Source of the DNA: UBA4615 sp046046245
Lineage (GTDB): Bacteria; Pseudomonadota; Gammaproteobacteria; Burkholderiales; Burkholderiaceae_E
Direction: 5' to 3'
Length of the DNA stretch: 64,000 nucleotides
Assembly (NCBI GenBank): GCA_046046245.1
Contig: JBJOKE010000010.1
Coordinates: 6,237-70,236, forward strand
Position 1 is the first letter of the stretch; each line of letters begins with the position of its first letter. This document shows positions 52,443-59,945 of this stretch, one piece after another. The position numbers and the translations under genes are program-made. A model generated the notes under the pieces. The model had not been told where the DNA came from. It saw only the letters and a list, made by a program, of their open reading frames with translations, and did no database searches.

Positions 52443-54896
52443 TCAGGGGCGGGACGGGGGCGTCCATCGGGACAGCAGCAGCGCGTTGGCCATCACGCTC
52501 ACCGAGCTCATCGCCATCGCCGCACCGGCGATCACCGGCGACAGCAGGCCCGCGGCCGCGAGGGGGATGCCGACGACGTTGTAGGCGAAGGCCCAGAACA
52601 GGTTCTGGCGGATCTTCGCGACGGTGCGGGTCGAGATCTCGATCGCGGCGGGCACCAGCAGCGGGTCGCCGCGCATCAGCGTGATGCCGGCGGTGTGCAT
52701 CGCGACGTCGGTGCCGGTGGCCATCGCGATGCCGACGTCGGCGGCCGCGAGCGCGGGTGCGTCGTTGATGCCGTCGCCCACCATCGCGACGACGCCGCGG
52801 GCTTCGGCCTTCAGCCGCTCGATGTGGCCCGCCTTGTCGCCCGGCAGCACCTCGGCGATCACGCGCTGGATGCCGAGTTCGCGGCCCACCGCCTCCGCGG
52901 CGCCGCGATTGTCGCCAGAGATCATCACGCTCGTGATGCCGCGGGCGGCGAGCCGGGCGACGGCCTCGCGTGCGCCGGGCTTCACGGTGTCGCCGAAGGC
53001 GAGCAGCCCGAGCACGACGGCGTCCTCGTCGACCAGCCACGACACGGTCCGGCCGGCCTGCTGCAGTTCGGCCGCGCGGGCGGCGAGCGCGTCGGCCGGC
53101 CGGGCGCCGAGCTCGGCGACGAGCCGCGCGCTGCCCAGTCGCAGCAGCCGTCCGTCGACCCGGCCCTCGATGCCTCGGCCCGGCAGTGCGCGGATCGCGT
53201 CGGCCGTCGGTACCGCCGCGCCGGCCGCGGCCTCGAGCACCGCCCGCGCGAGCGGATGCTCGCTGCCGGCCTGCAGCGCGGCCGCGCGGGCGACGAGTGC
53301 GTCGCGCGTCGCGCCCTCGGCCGGTACCGCGTCCACCAGGACCGGCCGGCCGACCGTGAGCGTGCCGGTCTTGTCGAAGGCGACGATCCGCACGCGGTGG
53401 GCGAGCTCGAGCGCCTGCGCGTCCTTGATCAGCACGCCGTGTCGCGCAGCCACGCCGGTGCCGGCCATGATCGCGGCCGGCGTCGCGAGGCCGAGCGCGC
53501 AGGGGCAGGCGATGACCAGGACCGCGACTGCGGCCACGATCGCCGGCTCCAGTCCGCGTCCTGCGAGCAGCCAGCCGGCGAGCGTCAGCACGGCGATCGC
53601 GAGCACCACCGGGACGAATACGGCCGAGACCCGGTCGACGATCCGCTGGATCGGCGCCTTCGCCGCCTGCGCGTCCTCGACCATCCGGACGATCCGGGCG
53701 AGCACCGTCTCGGTGCCGACGGCACCGACCTCGACCACGATCCGCCCCGATCCGTTGATCGACCCGCCGACGACCGCGTCGCCGGGGTGGCGGGCGACCG
53801 GCAGCGGTTCGCCGGTCAGCATCGACTCGTCGACCTGGGAGTCGCCGGCGCGGACCGTGCCGTCGACCGGCAGCCGCTCGCCCGGCAGCACCACCAGCCG
53901 GTCGCCGACCGCGACCCGGGCCAGCGGGACGATCCGCTCGACGCCGCCCTCGAGCCGGCGCGCGGTGTCGGGCCGCAGTGCCTGCAGCGCGCGGATCGCC
54001 TCGGTGGTCCGGCGCTTCGCGCGGGCCTCGAGGTACTTGCCGAGCAGCACCAGCGCGACGACGACCGCCGAGGCCTCGTAGTAGAGGTGCGGCGCGTGTC
54101 CCGGGTGCGCGGTCGCCCACAGCCAGGTCGACAGGCCCCAGCCGGCGCTGGTGCCGATCGAGACCAGCAGGTCCATGTTGCCGGTGCCGGCCTTCAGCGC
54201 GGCCCAGCCGGCCCGGTAGAAGCGGGCGCCGAGGACGAACTGGACCGGCGTGGCGAGCGCGAACTGCAGCCAGGCCGGCAGCATCGCGTGGACGCCGAAG
54301 GGCAGGCCCAGCATCGGCACGACCAGCGGCGCCGACAGCAGCAGCGCGATCGCGACGCGGCGGCGCTCGGCGGCGAGGCGCCGCTCGACGGGATCCGCGG
54401 CGGCGGCCGCATCGCCCGCCGGGCCGTCGGCGCCGGTCGCGGTCGCGGCCGCTGGATCCGGCCGGGGCGTCGCCGCGTAGCCGGCGTCGGCCACGGCTTC
54501 CAGCAGCTCGGCCTCGCGGCGCTCCCCGACGACGATCACCCGCGCGCGCTCGGTGGCCAGGTTCACCGTGGCCTCCAGCACGAAGGGCAGCGCCTTCAGC
54601 GCGCGCTCGACGCGGCCGACGCAGCTCGCGCAGGTCATGCCCTCGATCGCGAGGTCCACGGTCGCGGTCGGGACCGCGTAGCCGGCGTCGGCGACCGCGG
54701 CGACGACGGCCGCGGCGGTGGGCGCCGACCCGCGGACCGTCGCGGTCTCGGCGGCGAGGTTGACGGTGGCGTCCTCGACGCCGGGGACCGTGCGAAGCGC
54801 GCGCTCGACGCGGGTCACGCAGGACGCGCAGGTCATGCCCTCGACCGGGACGGTCAGGGCACGAAGGACGGCCGGGGCGGAGGCAGGGGTATCCAT
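52443..54896 (-). CDS. copA: copper-exporting P1B-type ATPase
   Basis: Cu(I) exporter of 817 residues. Two N-terminal heavy-metal domains each carry GMTCASC (Cys23/26 and Cys89/92). Eight membrane segments follow, with the transport motif CPC in [13 protein letters not shown], the actuator TGEPLPV, the phosphorylation site [11 protein letters not shown] and the hinge [16 protein letters not shown]. It pumps cytoplasmic Cu(I) to the periplasm. The promoter's -10 is so close that the mRNA may be leaderless, and no Shine-Dalgarno precedes the ATG. Confidence 0.97.
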   Translation of the reverse strand: MDTPASAPAVLRALTVPVEGMTCASCVTRVERALRTVPGVEDATVNLAAETATVRGSAPTAAAVVAAVADAGYAVPTATVDLAIEGMTCASCVGRVERALKALPFVLEATVNLATERARVIVVGERREAELLEAVADAGYAATPRPDPAAATATGADGPAGDAAAAADPVERRLAAERRRVAIALLLSAPLVVPMLGLPFGVHAMLPAWLQFALATPVQFVLGARFYRAGWAALKAGTGNMDLLVSIGTSAGWGLSTWLWATAHPGHAPHLYYEASAVVVALVLLGKYLEARAKRRTTEAIRALQALRPDTARRLEGGVERIVPLARVAVGDRLVVLPGERLPVDGTVRAGDSQVDESMLTGEPLPVARHPGDAVVGGSINGSGRIVVEVGAVGTETVLARIVRMVEDAQAAKAPIQRIVDRVSAVFVPVVLAIAVLTLAGWLLAGRGLEPAIVAAVAVLVIACPCALGLATPAAIMAGTGVAARHGVLIKDAQALELAHRVRIVAFDKTGTLTVGRPVLVDAVPAEGATRDALVARAAALQAGSEHPLARAVLEAAAGAAVPTADAIRALPGRGIEGRVDGRLLRLGSARLVAELGARPADALAARAAELQQAGRTVSWLVDEDAVVLGLLAFGDTVKPGAREAVARLAARGITSVMISGDNRGAAEAVGRELGIQRVIAEVLPGDKAGHIERLKAEARGVVAMVGDGINDAPALAAADVGIAMATGTDVAMHTAGITLMRGDPLLVPAAIEISTRTVAKIRQNLFWAFAYNVVGIPLAAAGLLSPVIAGAAMAMSSVSVMANALLLSRWTPPSRP

Positions 54897-54903
54897 GGCA
54901 CCG

Positions 54904-54934
54904 AGAATGGGGTTTACCCTGATGGCAAGGTCAA
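54904..54934 (-). promoter_or_regulatory. CueR-type operator/promoter of copA
   Basis: On the minus strand, -35 TTGACC (54934-54929) and -10 CATTCT (54909-54904) are separated by 19 bp, the long spacer typical of MerR-family promoters. The spacer holds the dyad ACCTTG-CCAT-CAGGGT (54931-54916), matching the ACC...GGT arms of CueR sites. The -10 is 7 bp from the copA ATG. Confidence 0.75.
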
Positions 54935-54962
54935 GTGTGCCCGGTGCATCGGGTGCACACTC

Positions 54963-54974
54963 TGATCCGGATCA
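54963..54974. repeat. perfect 12-bp palindrome before copZ
   Basis: TGATCCGGATCA is a perfect palindrome 15 bp before the copZ ATG, in the copA/copZ divergent region. It may be an operator for copZ or chance; the overlapping GGTGCA repeats just upstream are also noted. Confidence 0.3.
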
Positions 54975-54989
54975 ACGGGGGATTGGACG

Positions 54990-55184
54990 ATGGAGCAGCG
55001 GTTCGACGTGCAGGGCATGACCTGCGCCCACTGCGTGAAGGCGGTGACCCGGGCGGTGCAGGCGGTGGACCCGGCGGCGAAGGTCGAGGTCGACCTGCCG
55101 GGCGGCCGGGTGACGATCGACAGCGGCGCCGACCGCGATCGGCTGGCCGCCGCGATCCGCGACGAGGGCTACGCGGTCGGCTGA
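54990..55184 (+). CDS. copZ: copper chaperone CopZ
   Basis: Single heavy-metal-associated domain of 64 residues with GMTCAHC (metal Cys13 and Cys16) and the beta-alpha-beta-beta-alpha-beta pattern ending DEGYAVG. It carries Cu(I) in the cytoplasm to CopA or CueR. It is divergent from copA across 93 bp and convergent with pgi after 14 bp. Confidence 0.92.
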   Translation: MEQRFDVQGMTCAHCVKAVTRAVQAVDPAAKVEVDLPGGRVTIDSGADRDRLAAAIRDEGYAVG

Positions 55185-55198
55185 GCGCGTCCGGCCGC

Positions 55199-56764
55199 TC
55201 AGCCGCGCAGACGGGCGGCCGCCGCGAGGGTCGCCGGATCGAGTCCGTCGGTCGGGCCGCCGGCGAGCAGCCGCTCGACCGCAGCGGCCATCACCTTGCC
55301 GTATTCCACGCCGAACTGGTCGAAGGGATTGATCCCGAGGACGCAGGCGGCGGTGAAGGTCGCGTGTTCGTAGGCGGCGAGCAGCGCGCCCAGCGCGCGC
55401 GCGTCGAGCGCCGGCAGGGTGATCAGCGTGCTCGGGCGGTCGCCGGGGAACGCGCGGTGAACGTCGCCGTCGGCCGGCTCGCGCCCGAGCGCGAGCGCTG
55501 CGGCCTGCGCGAGGCAGTTGGCGACCAGGATCCGGTGGCGGTCGTCGCCGTCGAACGCGGGCGGCGTGCGCGAGCTGCGGGCGACGACGAAGTCGACCGG
55601 CACGACGTCCGGGCCCTGGTGCAGCTGCTGGAAGAACGAATGCTGGGCGTTCGTGCCGGACGTGCCCCACACGACCGGCGCGGTGGCGCGCTCGGCGTGC
55701 CCGCCGGCGAGCGCGGCGGACTTGCCGTTGCTCTCCATCACCAGCTGCTGGGCCCAGGCGGGCAGCAGCCGCAGCCGTTCGGCGTACGGGATGATCGCTT
55801 GCGTCGGCAGGCCGAGGAACGCGCGGTTCCAGACCGAGACGAGGCCGAGGCGCGCGGGCAGGTTCGCTGCGACCGGTGCGTCGCGGAAGTGCCGGTCGAT
55901 CTCGGCCGCGCCCGCGCGCAGCGCGTCGAGGACCGCGGGGCCGCAGGCGACCGCGATGCCGAGGCCGACCGCCGACCACAGCGAATAGCGGCCGCCGACC
56001 CAGTCGCGGAACTCGAGCAGCAGCTCGGGCCGGATGCCGCGCGCGATCGCGGCCGCTGGCGCCGCGGTCACGCCGATCGTCTGGCAGGCGACCGCGTCGG
56101 GCGGGCAGCCGCCGGCGACGAGCCAGCCGCGGGCGGCGTCGGCGTTGGCCAGGGTCTCGCGCGTCGTGAAGGTCTTCGAGACGACCGCGAACGCCGTCGT
56201 CGCGGGTTCGAGGCCGACGAGTTCGCGGGCGAGATCGTCGGGATCGACGTTCGCGACGAAGCGGACGTCGAAGGCCTCGGCGTCGCGCAGCGCGTCGACG
56301 ACGAGGCGCGGGCCGAGGTCCGAGCCGCCGATGCCGAGGCAGACGAGCGCGCGGACCGGCGTGCCGCGGAAGCCGGCGAGACCGCCGCCGCGGATCCGAT
56401 CGGCGAGTGCCGTCGTGCGGGCCTGCTGCGCGGCGACGTCCGACGCGATGCCCGCGTCGCCGCCGACGCCGCGCAGCGCGGCATGGAGCGCGGGCCGGTT
56501 CTCGGTCGGGTTGACGATGCGGCCGGCGAACAGGTCCTGCCGTCGCTGCTCGAAGCCGCAGGCCCGGGCCCAGTCGGCGAGCATGGCCAGGACCGCGGCG
56601 TCGAGCTTCTGCCGGGACAGGTCGACGTGGAGCGGACCGGCCTCGATCGCGAGCCGCGCGGGCCGGTCGGCGTCGGCCAGCAGCGTGCGCAGGTGGGTCG
56701 ATGCGAGGCGCCGCGCGTGGACGTCGAGCGCGGCGGCGAGATCCGCGGAGGAGGCGGTCGTCAT
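55199..56764 (-). CDS. pgi: glucose-6-phosphate isomerase
   Basis: Glycolytic/gluconeogenic isomerase of 521 residues (E. coli 549). Signatures include CLGIGGSDLGPRLVVDAL, the catalytic VWGTSGTNAQHSFFQQLHQG and the C-terminal GINPFDQFGVEYGK with the active Lys. The ATG at 56764 is used; the longer frame runs into the divergent gene. CATATT lies 5 bases upstream of the ATG, and no ribosome site is visible, so a leaderless mRNA is possible. Confidence 0.96.
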   Translation of the reverse strand: MTTASSADLAAALDVHARRLASTHLRTLLADADRPARLAIEAGPLHVDLSRQKLDAAVLAMLADWARACGFEQRRQDLFAGRIVNPTENRPALHAALRGVGGDAGIASDVAAQQARTTALADRIRGGGLAGFRGTPVRALVCLGIGGSDLGPRLVVDALRDAEAFDVRFVANVDPDDLARELVGLEPATTAFAVVSKTFTTRETLANADAARGWLVAGGCPPDAVACQTIGVTAAPAAAIARGIRPELLLEFRDWVGGRYSLWSAVGLGIAVACGPAVLDALRAGAAEIDRHFRDAPVAANLPARLGLVSVWNRAFLGLPTQAIIPYAERLRLLPAWAQQLVMESNGKSAALAGGHAERATAPVVWGTSGTNAQHSFFQQLHQGPDVVPVDFVVARSSRTPPAFDGDDRHRILVANCLAQAAALALGREPADGDVHRAFPGDRPSTLITLPALDARALGALLAAYEHATFTAACVLGINPFDQFGVEYGKVMAAAVERLLAGGPTDGLDPATLAAAARLRG

Positions 56765-56800
56765 GTCCGAATATGGCGAGCGGAGGGTGGGGCGCGCGCG

Positions 56801-56806
56801 GATAAT
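56801..56806 (+). promoter_or_regulatory. -10-like element just before the Ada-AlkA fusion gene
   Basis: GATAAT (5 of 6) lies 7 bases before the ATG at 56814, with no Shine-Dalgarno, suggesting a leaderless mRNA. On the opposite strand CATATT (56775-56770) stands in the same relation to pgi. Confidence 0.4.
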
Positions 56807-56813
56807 GCGGCGC

Positions 56814-58406
56814 ATGGATCCGATGCTGCCACAAACCGTCGACCCGGCCGCCTGCTGGCACGGGCTGCGCGCGCGCGACGCGCGCTTCGACGGCCGGTTC
56901 TTCGTCGGCGTCACCAGCACCGGCATCTACTGCCGGCCGATCTGTCCGGCCCGAACGCCGCGGCGCGAGAATTGCCGCTTCTTCCCGAGCGCGGCGGGCG
57001 CGGAGGTGGCGGGCTTCCGGCCCTGCCTGCGCTGCCGTCCGGAACTCGCGCCGGGCCATGCGAGCGTCGATGCGCCGGCCCGGCTCGCGCAGGCCGCGGC
57101 CGCGGCGATCGAGGAAGGCGCGCTCGACGCCGGCGGCCTGCCCGCGCTCGCGAGCCGGCTCGGCGTGACCGACCGGCACCTGCGCCGCGTCTTCGACGCG
57201 CAGTTCGGCGTCTCGCCGATCGACTGGGCGCTGACGCAGCGGCTGCTGCTCGCCAAGCGGCTGCTGACCGATACCGCGCTGCCGGTGACCGAGGTCGCGC
57301 TCGCATCGGGCTTCGGCAGCGTGCGCCGCTTCAACGACGCGTTCGTGCGCCGCTACCGGCTCGCGCCCGGCGACCTGCGGCGGCAGGCGCGCGGCGCGTC
57401 GCCGTCCGGGGACGACCGCCGTCGCGACGACGCGGGTGCGCCGCCGGCCGTGATCGACGCGTCGGCCGCGGCCGTGCTGACGTTCCGCCTCGCCTACCGG
57501 CCGCCGCTCGACTTCGCGTCCGTCGCCGCCTTCCTCGCGCAGCGGGCGATCGCCGGCGTCGAGGCGGTCGAGCCGGGCGGCCGGCGAGGCGCTCCGGTCT
57601 ACCGGCGGATCGTCCGCGTGCCGGGCGTGCCGGGCGTGCCGGGCGCGCAGGGCGCGCGGGGCGCCGACCGGATCGGCTGGATCGAGGTGACGCGGCCGAC
57701 CGGGCGCGCGGCCGCGCGCGACGTCGTCGAGGTCCGCGTCGATCCCGCCCTGGTCGGGTCGATCCCCGCGGTCCTCGCGCGCGTGCGTCGGGTCTTCGAC
57801 CTCGGCTGCCGGCCCGACGAGGTCGCCGCGGTCCTCGGGCCGCTGGCCGAGGGGCACGAGGGGCTGCGGCTGCCGGGCGCGTTCGACGGCTTCGAGATCG
57901 TGGTCCGCGCGATCCTCGGCCAGCAGATCACCGTGAAGCATGCGCGGACGCTGGCGGGCCGCTTCGCGGCCGCGTTCGGCGAGCCGCGGCCCACGCCGTG
58001 GCCGGCGCTCGCCCATGCGTTCCCGTCGGCCGCGGCGATCGCCGATCGCGACCCGGCCGAGATCGCCGCGCTCGGGCTGACCGGTCAGCGGGCGCGGACG
58101 ATCGTCGCGCTGGCCCGCGCGATCGCACACGAGGGGCTGCGGCTCGAGCCCGACGGCGACGCCGCCGCGACGGTCGAGCGGCTGCTCGACGTGCCCGGCA
58201 TCGGCGACTGGACCGCGCAGTACCTGGCAATGCGTGCGCTCGGCTGGCCCGACGCCTTCCCCGCGGCCGACGTCGGCGTGATGAAGGCGCTCGGCGTGAA
58301 GACCCCGCGCGAGGCGCTCGCCGCCGCCGAGGCCTGGCGGCCCTGGCGCGGCTACGCCGTGATCCACCTGTGGCGCAGGCTCGCGCCGTTGCGCATCGAG
58401 GAGTGA
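56814..58406 (+). CDS. Ada-AraC-AlkA fusion: methyl-sensing regulator plus DNA glycosylase
   Basis: Protein of 530 residues with three parts. An Ada metal-binding domain has Cys40, Cys44, Cys71 and Cys74 (YCRPIC and CLRC), where Cys40 is expected to accept methyl groups from phosphotriesters. An AraC-type helix-turn-helix (about 85-185) has VALASGFGSVRRFNDAF. An AlkA 3-methyladenine glycosylase domain (about 205-525) has the helix-hairpin-helix PGIGDWTAQY and catalytic Asp in FPAADVGVMKA. A Gly-Val-Pro repeat (about 270) interrupts the AlkA part. It senses alkylation and excises damaged bases; the O6-methyltransferase is the next gene. An ATG three codons upstream is an alternative start. Confidence 0.9.
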   Translation: MDPMLPQTVDPAACWHGLRARDARFDGRFFVGVTSTGIYCRPICPARTPRRENCRFFPSAAGAEVAGFRPCLRCRPELAPGHASVDAPARLAQAAAAAIEEGALDAGGLPALASRLGVTDRHLRRVFDAQFGVSPIDWALTQRLLLAKRLLTDTALPVTEVALASGFGSVRRFNDAFVRRYRLAPGDLRRQARGASPSGDDRRRDDAGAPPAVIDASAAAVLTFRLAYRPPLDFASVAAFLAQRAIAGVEAVEPGGRRGAPVYRRIVRVPGVPGVPGAQGARGADRIGWIEVTRPTGRAAARDVVEVRVDPALVGSIPAVLARVRRVFDLGCRPDEVAAVLGPLAEGHEGLRLPGAFDGFEIVVRAILGQQITVKHARTLAGRFAAAFGEPRPTPWPALAHAFPSAAAIADRDPAEIAALGLTGQRARTIVALARAIAHEGLRLEPDGDAAATVERLLDVPGIGDWTAQYLAMRALGWPDAFPAADVGVMKALGVKTPREALAAAEAWRPWRGYAVIHLWRRLAPLRIEE

Positions 58407-58411
58407 CCGCC

Positions 58412-58957
58412 ATGCGATACACGCTGCTGCCGAGCCCGCTCGGCGAGATCCTGCTCGGCTTCGACGATGCGTCGCTGCTCGGCCTGTGGTTCGTCGGGCA
58501 GAAGGACCAGCCGGCGATCGGGCCCGACTGGGTCCGCGACGACGGACACCCGATCGTCGCCCGGACCGTCGGGCATCTCGAGCGCTACTTCCGCGGCGAG
58601 GACGCGGCCTTCGACGTGCCGATCCGCTTGCGCGGCACGCCGTTCCAGGTCTCGGTCTGGCAGGCGCTGCGGGCGATCGCGCACGGCGACGTCGTCAGCT
58701 ACGCCGAGCTCGCGCGGCGCGTCGGCGCGCCGGCCGCGGTCCGCGCGGTGGGCGCGGCGGTGGGCCGCAACCCGGTCTCGATCTTCGTGCCCTGCCATCG
58801 CGTGGTCGGCAGCGACGGTTCGCTGACCGGCTACGCGGGCGGGCTGCCGCGCAAGACGCACCTGCTGACGCTCGAGCGGGTGCTGGGCGAGGACGGGCGC
58901 GTGCGGCGCGCGGGCGCCGACGCGCAGTCCGCGCTGCCGCTCGGCGCGCGCGCGTGA
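58412..58957 (+). CDS. ogt: methylated-DNA--[protein]-cysteine S-methyltransferase
   Basis: O6-methylguanine repair protein of 181 residues. The suicide acceptor is Cys128 in IFVPCHRVVG, with the helix-turn-helix segment PFQVSVWQALRAIAHG and the Asn hinge GRNP before it. It starts 5 bp after the Ada-AlkA stop, so the functions held together in E. coli Ada are here split between two neighbouring genes. The last 20 residues are a variable Ala/Arg tail. Confidence 0.94.
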   Translation: MRYTLLPSPLGEILLGFDDASLLGLWFVGQKDQPAIGPDWVRDDGHPIVARTVGHLERYFRGEDAAFDVPIRLRGTPFQVSVWQALRAIAHGDVVSYAELARRVGAPAAVRAVGAAVGRNPVSIFVPCHRVVGSDGSLTGYAGGLPRKTHLLTLERVLGEDGRVRRAGADAQSALPLGARA

Positions 58958-59010
58958 CCGGGGCGCGAGCGACGGCGCGGCGCGGGCCGCGGACCGGCCG
59001 GGCCGGCCCG

Positions 59011-59040
59011 CAGCCGCAGCCGCAGCCGCAGCCGCAGCCG
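59011..59040 (+). repeat. (CAGCCG)5 hexanucleotide repeat
   Basis: Five perfect tandem copies of CAGCCG lie between ogt and the EamA gene, ending 11 bp before the EamA ATG. Changes in copy number would move the upstream promoter or ribosome site by 6 bp steps. Confidence 0.9.
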
Positions 59041-59051
59041 CGGGGCGCCCG

Positions 59052-59945
59052 ATGAAGCGCCGCGATGCGATCGACCTCGCGCTGCTCGCCGCGATCTGGG
59101 GCGGCTCCTTCCTGTTCATGCGGATCGCCGTCCCGCAGTTCGGGCCGTTGCCGCTGATGGCGGTGCGCTGCGCGATCGGCGCGGCGGTGCTGCTGCCGCT
59201 GCTCGCCCTGCAGGGCGGGCTCGATCCGCTGCGGGCGCGGCCCGGCGCGTTCGCGCTCGTCGGGTTCCTGAACTCGGCGCTGCCGTTCGCGCTGTTCGGC
59301 TACGCGACGCTGTCGATCACCGCCGGCTTCGCGTCGCTGCTGAACGCGACGGTGCCGATGTTCGCGGCGCTCGTCGCCTACCTGTGGCTCGGCGAGGCCC
59401 CCGGCCGGCTGCGGCTCGCGGGGCTGGCCGTGGGCTTCGCCGGGGTGCTGGTGCTGGTCGCCGGCCGCGGATCGATCGCGCCGGGCGGCGACCTGACGGC
59501 GGTGCTCGCCGCGCTGGCCGCGACGCTGTCGTACGGCATCGCCGCCGCGCACACGCGCCGGCACATGGCGGGCACGCCGTCGCTCGCGCTGGCCGCCGGC
59601 TCGCAGGTCGGCGCGGCAGCGATCCTCGCGGTCCCGGCGGCGCTGACCTGGCCCGCCCGCTCGCCCGACGCCGGCGCGTGGGCGGCCGCGATCGCGCTCG
59701 GCGCGGCCTGCACCGGGCTCGCCTACGTGCTCTATTTCCGACTGCTGACACGCTCGGGCGCGACGACCGCGACCGCGGTCACCTTCCTCGTGCCGGTCTT
59801 CGGCATCCTCTGGGGCGCGCTCTTCCTCGGCGAGCGGCCGACCGCGACGATGATCGCGGGCGGCCTCGTGATCCTCGCCGGGACGGCGCTGACGACCGGC
59901 GTGCGGTGGCCTCAGGCCGCGCGCCGCCCTTCGCGCGCCGCATAG
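59052..59945 (+). CDS. EamA family (DMT) transporter
   Basis: Drug/metabolite-type exporter of 297 residues with ten predicted membrane segments arranged as two EamA repeats (about 5-135 and 148-288). Typical pieces are LLAAIWGGSFLFMRIAV at the start of repeat 1 and FLVPVFGILWGALFLGE in repeat 2. Substrate unknown; related proteins export amino acids or small metabolites. Its end overlaps the convergent uvrA by 34 bp. Confidence 0.9.
   Translation: MKRRDAIDLALLAAIWGGSFLFMRIAVPQFGPLPLMAVRCAIGAAVLLPLLALQGGLDPLRARPGAFALVGFLNSALPFALFGYATLSITAGFASLLNATVPMFAALVAYLWLGEAPGRLRLAGLAVGFAGVLVLVAGRGSIAPGGDLTAVLAALAATLSYGIAAAHTRRHMAGTPSLALAAGSQVGAAAILAVPAALTWPARSPDAGAWAAAIALGAACTGLAYVLYFRLLTRSGATTATAVTFLVPVFGILWGALFLGERPTATMIAGGLVILAGTALTTGVRWPQAARRPSRAA

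Noticed and set aside
56805..56813. The ATG at 56805 as the start of the Ada-AlkA protein
   Set aside because: It overlaps the GATAAT element; if that is the -10, this codon would not be transcribed. The ATG at 56814 is kept, with the earlier one as an alternative.
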